Assembly (NCBI GenBank): GCA_029782145.1
Contig: JAKOVH010000016.1
Location: forward strand, 868,001-932,000
DNA length: 64,000 bases
DNA from: Actinomycetes bacterium
GTDB lineage: Bacteria > Actinomycetota > Acidimicrobiia > Acidimicrobiales > Acidimicrobilacustridaceae
Reading direction: 5' to 3'
The stretch's first letter is position 1. Each line of letters starts with the position of its first letter. Of the stretch, positions 25,863 to 33,520 are shown piece by piece. The notes beneath the pieces were generated by a model. The model ran no database searches. It saw nothing but the letters and a program-made list of their open reading frames with translations, and was not told the DNA's origin. The translations under genes were made by a program, and so were the position numbers.

Positions 25863-28136
25863 GTGGCCACGGTCGACCGGGTCCTGCCGTGGCGGCGCCA
25901 CAGCGCGCCCCTGTCGGAGGAGGTCGCGCCGCTCGTCGAGGCGTTCCACGCCCACCACCCGCGCGCCTCGACCGCCCTCATCACCCGCAGCTACGCGCTG
26001 GCCGCCGAGGCCCACCGGGGCCAGACCCGCAAGTCGGGCGAGCCCTACGTCACCCACCCGGTGGCGGTGGCCAAGATCTGCGCCGAGCTGGGCCTCGACG
26101 ACGTCACCGTCGCCGCCGCCCTCCTGCACGACGCGGTGGAGGACACCGGCGTCGACCTCGAGCAGCTCGAGCGGGACTTCGGCACCGAGGTCGCCCGCAT
26201 CGTCGACGGCGTCACCAAGCTCGACCGCATCAAGTTCGACTCCAAGGAGGCCCAGCAGGCCGCCACCGTGCGCAAGATGCTCGTGGCCATGGCCAAGGAC
26301 CTGCGGGTCCTCATCATCAAGCTCGCCGACCGGCTGCACAACATGCGCACCATCGCCGCCATGCCGGCGTGGAAGCAGGAGCGCACGGCCCAGGAGACGC
26401 TCGACATCTACGCGCCGCTGGCCCACCGACTCGGCATGCAGGAGATGAAGCAGCAGCTCGAGGACCTGTCCTTCGCGTCGCTGCACCCCAAGCGGTACGC
26501 CGAGATCGACCACATGGTCGCCACCCGCTCGCCCGAGCGCGACATCTACCTCACCCAGGTGCTCGAGGACGTGCGCGAGCGGCTGCGGGAGCTGCGCATC
26601 ACCGCCGAGGTCACCGGCCGGCCCAAGCACCTGTGGAGCATCTACGAGAAGATGGTCGTGAAGGGCCGCGACTTCGACGACATCTTCGACCTCATCGGCA
26701 TCCGGGTCATCGTCGAGACGGTCAAGGACTGCTACGCCGCGCTCGGCTCCATCCACGCCACGTGGAAGCCGGTGCAGGGGCGGTTCAAGGACTACATCGC
26801 CATGCCCAAGTTCAACCTCTACCAGTCGTTGCATACGACGGTGGTGGGGCCCCAGGGCAAGCCCCTCGAGGTGCAGATCCGCACGCTCGAGATGCACCAG
26901 CGGGCCGAGTACGGCGTGGCGGCCCACTGGAACTACAAGGACAACCACGGCAGCACCGCCGACCTGGCCTGGCTGAACCGCATCGTCGACTGGCAGCAGG
27001 AGACCTCCGACCCCACGGAGTTCATGGCCAACCTGAAGGTCGACCTCGAGCAGGACGAGGTGTTCGTGTTCACCCCGAAGGGCAAGGTCGTCACCCTGCC
27101 CAAGGGGGCCACACCGGTCGACTTCGCCTACGCCATCCACACCGAGGTGGGCCACACGTGCATCGGCGCCCGGGTGAACGGCCGGCTGGTGCCGCTCGAC
27201 TCGGCGCTGCAGTCGGGCGACTCGGTCGAGATCTTCACCTCCAAGGTGGGCGGCTCCGGCCCGTCGCGCGACTGGCTCAAGTTCGTGGTCACGCACCGGG
27301 CGGCCAACAAGATCCGCACGTGGTACTCCCGCGAGCGCCGGGAGGACGCCATCGAGACCGGCTCCGACGAGCTGATCAAGGCCCTCCGGCGTGAAGGCCT
27401 GCCGGTGCAGAAGATCCGGCAGGGCAAGGTGCTCGACGAGATCGCGCACGTCCTCAAGTACCGCGACCTCGACGCCCTCCACGCCGCCGTCGGCGAGAAC
27501 CAGATCTCGGCCAAGTCGGTCGCCGAGCGGGTCCGCCGCCAGCTCGAGCACGTCGATCCCACCCGGGAGGAGCAGCTCCCCACCACGGTGCGGGCACCGC
27601 GCCGCTCGGCCAAGGCCGGGGCCAACCAGTCGGGCGTGCACGTCGAGGGTCTCGACGACGTCATGGTGCGGCTGTCGCGCTGCTGCACGCCCGTGCCCGG
27701 CGACGAGATCATGGGCTTCGTCACCCGGGGCCGGGGCGTGTCGGTGCACCGGGCCGACTGCGCCAACGCCGTGTCGTTGGCGGTGGGCCAGTCCGACCGG
27801 CTGATCGATGTCGAATGGGACACCGACATCGCCGCCGTGTTCGTGGCCTCCATCGAGGTGAAGGGCCTCGACCGGGCCCGTCTGCTGCGCGACGTGTCGG
27901 CAGTGCTGGCTGACCACCACGTGAACATCGTGTCGTGCAACACCATCACCGGCTCGGACCGCATCTCGAAGATGCGCTTCGACTTCGAGCTCGGCGACCC
28001 GTCGCACCTCGACTCGGTCATCGCCGGCATCAAGCAGATCGACGGCATCTACGACGCCTACCGGGTGCTGCCGGGCAAGGGCGAGGTGGCCGAGAAGCAG
28101 CCTCTACGTGGGGACTCAGCGCCGATCAAGCTGTGA
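25863..28136 (+). CDS. rel: Bifunctional (p)ppGpp synthetase/hydrolase
   Basis: A 757-residue long RSH protein controlling the stringent alarmone. The N-terminal HD hydrolase is intact (AHRGQTRKSGEPYVTHPVAV, then LLHDAVEDTG). The synthetase has GRFKDYIAMPKFNLYQSLHT; RFKD rather than an acidic EFDD motif is the mark of bifunctional enzymes. TGS (FTPKGKVVTLPKGATPVDFA), a zinc-finger-type helical region with CC, and a C-terminal ACT domain (LLRDVSAVLADHHVNIVS) follow. The GTG start is five bases after apt. Confidence 0.95.
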   Translation: MATVDRVLPWRRHSAPLSEEVAPLVEAFHAHHPRASTALITRSYALAAEAHRGQTRKSGEPYVTHPVAVAKICAELGLDDVTVAAALLHDAVEDTGVDLEQLERDFGTEVARIVDGVTKLDRIKFDSKEAQQAATVRKMLVAMAKDLRVLIIKLADRLHNMRTIAAMPAWKQERTAQETLDIYAPLAHRLGMQEMKQQLEDLSFASLHPKRYAEIDHMVATRSPERDIYLTQVLEDVRERLRELRITAEVTGRPKHLWSIYEKMVVKGRDFDDIFDLIGIRVIVETVKDCYAALGSIHATWKPVQGRFKDYIAMPKFNLYQSLHTTVVGPQGKPLEVQIRTLEMHQRAEYGVAAHWNYKDNHGSTADLAWLNRIVDWQQETSDPTEFMANLKVDLEQDEVFVFTPKGKVVTLPKGATPVDFAYAIHTEVGHTCIGARVNGRLVPLDSALQSGDSVEIFTSKVGGSGPSRDWLKFVVTHRAANKIRTWYSRERREDAIETGSDELIKALRREGLPVQKIRQGKVLDEIAHVLKYRDLDALHAAVGENQISAKSVAERVRRQLEHVDPTREEQLPTTVRAPRRSAKAGANQSGVHVEGLDDVMVRLSRCCTPVPGDEIMGFVTRGRGVSVHRADCANAVSLAVGQSDRLIDVEWDTDIAAVFVASIEVKGLDRARLLRDVSAVLADHHVNIVSCNTITGSDRISKMRFDFELGDPSHLDSVIAGIKQIDGIYDAYRVLPGKGEVAEKQPLRGDSAPIKL

Positions 28137-28445
28137 GGAGCGACGGACAGCGCTTCTCGACCCGATCTACCGATTCGGGTGTCCAGCCCTCGAACCGCGC
28201 AGATCTTCGTTGGTTCTCTTTGGCGATGCTCGACAAGCGGGCCGCCAGCCGACGCCTCACTCTCCCGTTCCTCAGACCGCCAGTTTGGTGAAGGTCGTCG
28301 CAGCTCCGACATGAACTGACACGGCACGTTCAAGCCTCGAGCCGTGGCAGGAATCGGTAGACAGGTTGCCGGCTAAGTGGCAGGCTGCCCGGACGGAGGG
28401 GAGCTTGGTGCTGGGGGGTGCCGGGCTGTGACGGGGGGTCGTCGT
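28137..28445. other. Gap after rel; less GC-rich; riboswitch- or tRNA-like fragment at about 28330-28365
   Basis: No gene is seen. The first ~190 bases are visibly less GC-rich than the rel gene. Around 28348-28370 the bases GGAATCGGTAGACAGGTTGC resemble the 3' half of a class I cyclic-di-GMP riboswitch, or a tRNA-Leu D arm, but the matching 5' half (a GGCAAACC-like strand) or a T-loop cannot be found. It may be a broken element or chance. Confidence 0.25.
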
Positions 28446-30239
28446 ATGCGTCGGGTTCTGGTTGTGATGGCGCTGGTGGTGGGAAGCGTTGTGGGGGTGG
28501 GCGCTGGCGGTGTCGCCGTGTCGGCGGGTGCGGTGACACCAACGGCGCAGCAGTTCACCACTCCGGGGTGCAGCACCTACACGGTGCCGTCGGGTGTGAC
28601 GAGCGTGCTGCTCGATGTGTACGGCGCGGGTAGTGGGGATTCGTCAGGGGGCCATGCGGGCGGGGTCTTGGCGGTTAGCCCAGGGGAAGACCTGCAGGTG
28701 TGTGTTGGTGGTGCGGGGGGCAGCGACGGGAAGGGCGGCGTCAACGGTGGTGGTGACAGCCCAGCGGCGAGCTTCCAGGGCGCCGGGGGAGGCGGGGCCT
28801 CAGATGTGCGACAGGGCGGGACGTCACTGGCCGAGCGGGTCATCGTCGCCGGTGGGGCAGGAGGTGCGTCTCAGTCCGGCCGTGGGGTGGTGACGCCAGG
28901 CGGGTCCGGAGGCGGCCCGACCGGCGGCGACGGGAACAGCACCGGCGGCGGCGGTGCAACCGAGACCGCTGGCGGCGCAGGGCAACCCGCACAGACTGTC
29001 AGCGGCATCTGCAGAGGGAGGGACCCCTTCGGGCGCCCGGAGACCCGGACCTTCGTCAACGTTTTCCCCGCTGGCGCGTCGGGGACGTTGGGTGGCGGCG
29101 GCCAGGGGACGTTCCTGGGGTCGTATGGTTACGCCGCACCAGGGTTTGGGGACTGCAGTTCGGCGAGTCGATCCACAGGCGGTGGTGGAGGCGGCTACTA
29201 CGGCGGCGGAACGAGTGGCGTGGGAGGCGGCGGTGGGGGATCTGGCTACGTCGCGTCAGTGGTGACGTCGCCGGTCAACGAGTCGAGCACCCACACCGGG
29301 GACGGAGCGGTCACCATCACGCCGTTGAACCCGACCGTGTCGATCGTGGTTGATTCCCCCAACAGTGGAGTCCCGGATGGTGCGAACGGCTGGTTCAAGA
29401 CGGGGCCGGTGACGGGCACGGTGACTGCCGGGCACGCCGGTACGTCGAGCGCCAACATCACCAGCATCGACTGCTCGGGAGTGTCGTTGTCGAACCTCAC
29501 CGGTGTGGGGACGAGCCCCACGGCGTCGGGATCGTTCTCGGTCTCGACCGAGGGCACCACCGACATCTCCTGCACCGCAACCGACACCGCCAACCTGACC
29601 AGCGGGCCGCAGACGTTGACGGTGAAGCTGGACACGCAGAAGCCGGGTATCTCCTGGGCCGGTGGCCCGGCCGACGGCGCTTCGTACTACTTCGGGTCGG
29701 TGCCCGCCGCCACCACCTGTACGGCAACCGATCCATCACCGGGGTCGGGTGTGAACGCCAACGGCTGCGCGGTGACCGGCTATGACACGACGGTGGGTGC
29801 CCACACGGTGACGGCCACGGCCAGCGACAACGCCGGGAACACGACCAACCTGGCCCGCAAGTACACGGTGTTGCCGTGGACGCTGAAGGGGTTCTCTTCG
29901 CCGGTGCGGATGTCGACCGGGTCGACGCCGGTGTGGAACACGATCAACGGTGGCCGCACCGTGCCGCTCAAGTTCAACGTCTACGCCGGGTCCACCCAGT
30001 TGACCGACCCGTCGGTGGTGGCTGCCTTCACGCTGACCGGGGTCGCCTGCCCCGGTTCGACGACCGTGGCTCCAAATGCTCCTTTCAACACCACGGGCGG
30101 GACCAGCCTGCGCTATGACCGCGCCGACGGGCAGTTCATCCAGAACTGGAAGACACCCGCCACCAAGGGCGCCTGCTACCAGCTCACGATGCTGACCAAG
30201 GACGGCTCGTCAGTGGCGGCCTACTTCCAACTGAAGTAG
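28446..30239 (+). CDS. Secreted glycine-rich PxKF-domain protein
   Basis: A 597-residue exported protein. A signal peptide spans 1 to about 28 (basic start, long hydrophobic core, SAGA). Residues ~40-290 form a glycine-rich domain resembling the extracellular glycine-rich region of ALK-type and tail-fibre-like proteins, with runs of G around 165-185 and 244-266 and paired cysteines. An Ig-like region (~295-440) follows, then the C-terminal PxKF domain, with the naming motif in RTVPLKFNVYAG and CYQLTMLTKDGSSVAAYFQLK-like end. It is probably a surface or matrix protein; its ligand is unknown. The ATG at 28446 is chosen because it heads the signal peptide. Confidence 0.78.
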   Translation: MRRVLVVMALVVGSVVGVGAGGVAVSAGAVTPTAQQFTTPGCSTYTVPSGVTSVLLDVYGAGSGDSSGGHAGGVLAVSPGEDLQVCVGGAGGSDGKGGVNGGGDSPAASFQGAGGGGASDVRQGGTSLAERVIVAGGAGGASQSGRGVVTPGGSGGGPTGGDGNSTGGGGATETAGGAGQPAQTVSGICRGRDPFGRPETRTFVNVFPAGASGTLGGGGQGTFLGSYGYAAPGFGDCSSASRSTGGGGGGYYGGGTSGVGGGGGGSGYVASVVTSPVNESSTHTGDGAVTITPLNPTVSIVVDSPNSGVPDGANGWFKTGPVTGTVTAGHAGTSSANITSIDCSGVSLSNLTGVGTSPTASGSFSVSTEGTTDISCTATDTANLTSGPQTLTVKLDTQKPGISWAGGPADGASYYFGSVPAATTCTATDPSPGSGVNANGCAVTGYDTTVGAHTVTATASDNAGNTTNLARKYTVLPWTLKGFSSPVRMSTGSTPVWNTINGGRTVPLKFNVYAGSTQLTDPSVVAAFTLTGVACPGSTTVAPNAPFNTTGGTSLRYDRADGQFIQNWKTPATKGACYQLTMLTKDGSSVAAYFQLK

Positions 30240-30470
30240 CAGCGTCGGCGGCAGGGTCGGGCGTGGTGTCCGGTCCTGCCCGATGTCAGGACGGTGTCGA
30301 CGAGACCTTTGCACGGCGTGGTCATCGACCACGACGCACCTGCCGGAGCCGCCGTCTCGGGCAGCCGGTTCACCGTTGGAACTGGCGATCGGCCGGGACG
30401 GTGCCGGTGCCCTCCAGCGCCTCCTCGACGACCAGGAACGGCCGCCCAGCCAACGGCCCAGGCGGACCCG
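30240..30470. other. Gap downstream of the PxKF gene
   Basis: I see no convincing gene. A short hairpin (GTCCTG at 30273-30278, CAGGAC at 30287-30292, 8-base loop) could help end the PxKF transcript but lacks a T-tract. On the minus strand about 30370-30460 there is a coding-like stretch (PLAGRPFLVVEEALEGTGTV) in a different frame from the remnant at 30471-30686; it may be part of the same decayed gene. Confidence 0.3.
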
Positions 30471-30686
30471 TCAGCCCGCTGCGCCAGCGGCTCCAGCAGA
30501 TGCACGACGCCATCCATGGGGTGCGGTGGGCCTGGCTGAGGTGTCGCAGAGCCAGGTGCTCGACCCCAAGGCGAACGTCGTGCCGGTAGCGGTGAAGTCG
30601 CCTTTCACCCGCAGGATCAGCCCGGTAGCGGTGTCTGGCACCTCGACGACCGCCCATCCGCGCCTCGGAGCACCGCTTGAACTAGC
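30471..30686 (-). pseudogene. Remnant of a protein gene, resembles the end of a DUF4352-type domain
   Basis: Directly after the stop of the SHOCT-domain gene the same frame stays open for 71 codons and includes WAVVEVPDTATGLILRVKGD, then TTFALGSSTWLCDTSA. The pattern of a short hydrophobic strand, a D-A-T-G-L turn and a final strand is like the C-terminus of DUF4352-like secreted proteins. It has no start codon of its own with a ribosome site and is too short for that domain, so it looks like debris. Low certainty. Confidence 0.3.
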
Positions 30687-32234
30687 TCAGGACCCGCCCT
30701 GCAAGATCCGTTGCTTGGCGAGGTGGTACTCGTCATCGGAGAGTGCACCTTGTGCATGGAGTGTCGTCACCTCAGCAATCTGCTCGCCGATCGATTTGGC
30801 CGTGCTCGCGGTTCCCTCCACCTTGACGCTCACCACTGGGGACGAGTGTGCCTCCGATACGAGGGCTTGGATCTGTTCGAGGTCATCGGCGTGCGCGCGC
30901 AGGATGGCCTTGTTCACCGGGAGAGTGTTCGGCAGCTTGAACGGGTCGTCGTTCTTCGCTGCGGTGAGGCCACCATGTGACGCCCAGTAGTCGCCGGAGG
31001 TGGTGTTGACCCCAGCGGTCTGGATGATGATCCACCCGGTGGTGATGCCTGTGTTCACCTGCACGCCGACGATGTCGATGTAGCGGAACGTCGTGACTCG
31101 GCCCCCGCCGGTCGCCCCCGCCATGAAGCCAGCCTTGGCGACGAGTAGCCGGTCTTCGAGGGCGATGATCGCCTGACTCCCGGTCGGCCCCGGGATGACG
31201 GCCCGGACCGTGTCATTGCGTTTGATGTAGCTGTTGCTGTCAAGGAGCTTCTTCAGCTTCTTGGCCGTGATGATCTCCAGCCCGTGCACGAGGAGTTCGC
31301 CGTTGGCGTGGGCGCTTGCCCGGTCTTCCTCGGCCTGGCGGTTCCGGGCATGCAGCTCCTCCATGGCCTCCTTGAGGCCGCCCATGTAACCGCCTCGGGC
31401 CCTATTGGCCTTCGTCCAAGCATCGTGCATGGTGGGATTGAACGACTCGCTCATCTTCATGCTTCGCAGATGGCCCGTCTCGTCGAGGAAGAACGCGGGG
31501 ACCGGTCCCGTCCCCGCCAGGTAGGCGTGGCAGGCCAGAAGCTTGTCTTCCTTCGAGGACTCCTCGGTGACGGCATAGGCTGGCGGTTGAGGGATCGGCC
31601 CCAGCCACGTCGCACTCAGTGGTGGTGGTGGAAGCTGCGACCCAGAATCCGGCGTATGTCCGGCGGCCTGGGCCTTCACGGCAGCCGTCTCGGACATCTT
31701 CCTGTCGACCTCCTCGGCAGCGAGCCGGAGCTTGTCGGCGTGGATGGCCGCCGCCTTCTCGGAAGCAAGCCGGACCTTGGTGGCCTCCTCCGCTTCGCGC
31801 CGGGTCTTCTCCGCCTTCTTGGCGGCTGCGGCCTGGGCAGCGATCCGTACCTTCTCGGCCTTGGCCGCTGCCTTCCTGGCATCCTTCTCGGCGGCCTTCT
31901 CAGCGGCGAGCCGCGCCTTTTCGGCCTTCTCGGTGGCCTTAGCGTCCCTGGCCGCCTGCTCGGCGGCTGCCTTCTCGGACCTTCTGGTTGCGGCTACTTC
32001 GGAGGCCGACGGGGGGTGCCACTGATTGTCCGAGGGATCGAAATGCCAGTCGTTGGGAGGTGGAGGCAGCGTCGGCTGGGCCTGTGTCTGCTGTTCAGGT
32101 GGGTACCACCTGCCATCTGAGGCCAGCCACCACCCTGGCGGGGTAGGAGGCGGCGCGACGCTCGCCTCCTCAGGCGGATACCACTTGCCGTCAGCGGCGA
32201 GCCACCAGCCAGGTTCCCGTGATGTATCGGCCAT
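30687..32234 (-). CDS. Tryptophan-repeat, coiled-coil, SHOCT-domain protein, unknown function
   Basis: A 515-residue soluble protein. Three WW-like repeats open it: PGWWLAADGKWYPPE (8-22), PGWWLASDGRWYPPE (33-47) and a degenerate NDWHFDPSDNQWHPPS (61-76), separated by proline linkers. Residues ~80-195 are almost entirely Ala, Lys, Glu and Arg and must form a long helix or coiled coil. A region around 330-440 (AIIALEDRLLVAKAGFMAGA, then YIDIVGVQVNTG) looks like a bacterial PH-like domain, and the C-terminus (EQIAEVTTLHAQGALSDDEY) is a SHOCT motif. GGAGGGGA precedes the ATG at 32234. It may be a membrane- or polymer-associated scaffold; this is inference. Confidence 0.72.
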   Translation of the reverse strand: MADTSREPGWWLAADGKWYPPEEASVAPPPTPPGWWLASDGRWYPPEQQTQAQPTLPPPPNDWHFDPSDNQWHPPSASEVAATRRSEKAAAEQAARDAKATEKAEKARLAAEKAAEKDARKAAAKAEKVRIAAQAAAAKKAEKTRREAEEATKVRLASEKAAAIHADKLRLAAEEVDRKMSETAAVKAQAAGHTPDSGSQLPPPPLSATWLGPIPQPPAYAVTEESSKEDKLLACHAYLAGTGPVPAFFLDETGHLRSMKMSESFNPTMHDAWTKANRARGGYMGGLKEAMEELHARNRQAEEDRASAHANGELLVHGLEIITAKKLKKLLDSNSYIKRNDTVRAVIPGPTGSQAIIALEDRLLVAKAGFMAGATGGGRVTTFRYIDIVGVQVNTGITTGWIIIQTAGVNTTSGDYWASHGGLTAAKNDDPFKLPNTLPVNKAILRAHADDLEQIQALVSEAHSSPVVSVKVEGTASTAKSIGEQIAEVTTLHAQGALSDDEYHLAKQRILQGGS

Positions 32235-32370
32235 GGCGCTCCCCTCCGAGTTCACGCCGCAGGTCCCTTTCACGGTACGACTGAAGGCTTGACGCGGGAC
32301 AGAGTCCGAGGCCCTCTGCGTTGCCCACCGCCGGGGCCGAACGGCACTTCCCGACGCACCGGGTGTCTCG

Positions 32371-32376
32371 TAGCCT
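32371..32376 (+). promoter_or_regulatory. -10 box (TAGCCT) of the DUF4234 gene
   Basis: TAGCCT lies 50 bases before the ATG at 32427, giving a leader of about 44 bases that ends in a strong GGGAGGAAG ribosome site. It is a leadered gene, unlike the core genes of the window. Confidence 0.35.
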
Positions 32377-32426
32377 CAATGCGCGGGCGGGGATCAAACG
32401 ACAGCGGTCAACCGGGAGGAAGTCAG

Positions 32427-32942
32427 ATGACGAATCCAACTCCGGATACGGCGGGTGACGCTGACGCTAGTGCTGGCCAACTACCCATCCATGTGCCAGT
32501 TCCCGAGACACCGACCCGAATGTCAGCAACCACGGCTGCCGAAGGGCGAGACGTGGACTCGGCGTGGATGTCGCGTCGGGCAGGCAAGACCCGCCACCCG
32601 TGGGGTGTCTATGGCCTCACGATCATCACCTTCGGGATCTACATGCTCGTGTGGTACTACAAGGTCAACGCCGAGGCCCGCGACTATGAGCGCACGATCG
32701 ACGTTAAGCCCGGCATCGCCTTGGTGGCCCTGTGTCTGCCCATTGCCAGCTTGGTGACGATGATCAAGACAGCGGGGCGGATCCAACGCACTCAGGTCAC
32801 CTCGGGCAGCACGCACCGCTGCTCCTGGTTGATCGGGCTTCTGCTTGTCGTCTGCTTCGGCACTTGGATCGTCTACTACCAGTCGCAGCTCAACAAGACC
32901 TGGGACATGTACGGCAACCCGCCCAAAGGCACCATCTTGTAA
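32427..32942 (+). CDS. DUF4234-family membrane protein
   Basis: A 171-residue protein. After a ~65-residue polar N-terminus come helix 1 (WGVYGLTIITFGIYMLVWYY, the DUF4234 hallmark), helix 2 (IALVALCLPIASLVTMI) and helix 3 (LIGLLLVVCFGTWIVYY). Function of the family is unknown; members often sit beside SHOCT or DUF2510-type proteins, and here it is divergent from one. A strong GGGAGGAAG site fixes the ATG. Confidence 0.8.
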   Translation: MTNPTPDTAGDADASAGQLPIHVPVPETPTRMSATTAAEGRDVDSAWMSRRAGKTRHPWGVYGLTIITFGIYMLVWYYKVNAEARDYERTIDVKPGIALVALCLPIASLVTMIKTAGRIQRTQVTSGSTHRCSWLIGLLLVVCFGTWIVYYQSQLNKTWDMYGNPPKGTIL

Positions 32943-33060
32943 CCGTTCGGAAGACACCGCTCAGACGGATACTCGCCTCTGCGAATCCGACGAACCCGAG
33001 CTGCGGAGGGCGTATGGCCTGAGCGCCCGGTAGGTTCCGGTCCCTCACCCTCGCCGCTCG

Positions 33061-33066
33061 TACCCT
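33061..33066 (+). promoter_or_regulatory. -10 box (TACCCT), leaderless spacing, of a frameshifted micro-gene
   Basis: TACCCT is followed by CCGCTC and an ATG at 33073, the same six-base spacing as at apt, rarA and aroC. It supports that a small gene starts here. Confidence 0.45.
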
Positions 33067-33072
33067 CCGCTC

Positions 33073-33248
33073 ATGACCACCCGCCGAGACCGAGCAGAAG
33101 CAGCCGCGGCCCTGCGCTGCTGCGTGCCGTCGAGTGTGGGGAACTGAGCGCTGGGACGCCGCAGGAGCGGCGGATGCTGCGGCGGATCGAGGGGGCGGTG
33201 GCCGCCCTTGCGGCTGAGAGTAGCAGGACACCGACCGAGGTCGAGTAG
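33073..33248 (+). pseudogene. Frameshifted small protein gene (~57 codons)
   Basis: From the ATG the frame reads MTTRRDRAEAAAAL and then stops early at a TGA. If one base is restored in the CTGCGCTGCTGCG run near 33112-33125, the frame continues as LLRAVECGELSAGTPQERRM, then RRIEGAVAALAAES, to a TAG at 33246. The two parts join into a plausible acidic helical protein. The promoter is intact. Either a one-base deletion has broken the gene or the base is a sequencing error. I do not recognise a function. Confidence 0.5.
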
Positions 33249-33520
33249 GCAGCGGAGCGGTGGGCAACCCCGCTCCTGCATCTGCTGCCCTGTCTGGCAC
33301 TCAGCGCAATACCGCAGCCTCCGTCGCCGGAGACGTCAGAGCGAAGCGAGGTATGGAGGTAGCGGCTGCCCCGACGGCCCGGAGTGGGTGACGCCCTGGA
33401 ACTGTGTCGACGTCGCCCTACGTAGTCGGGAGACCCGGCGTGGCGATGGGAAGCCGCTTCGCCTGACCCTCCTCCTATCGGCGGAATGTTGCTGAGTGGC
33501 CGCTCCCGGCTATCGATTGG
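33249..33520. other. Gap between micro-gene and exporter gene
   Basis: No supportable gene on either strand. One short hairpin (CTCCG/CGGAG with a four-base loop, about 33322-33335) is present; no repeat or promoter is recognised. Base composition is less GC-rich than the core. Confidence 0.3.

Noticed and set aside
28340-28400. A tRNA-Leu gene
   Set aside because: The D-arm-like GGAATCGGTAGAC is followed by a stem with an eight-base loop and there is no TTCGANNC T-loop or acceptor pairing.
30283-30990. A plus-strand gene between the PxKF and SHOCT genes
   Set aside because: The product is Arg/Pro/Ala-rich with no hydrophobic core pattern, it overlaps the end of the better supported SHOCT gene, and has no ribosome site.
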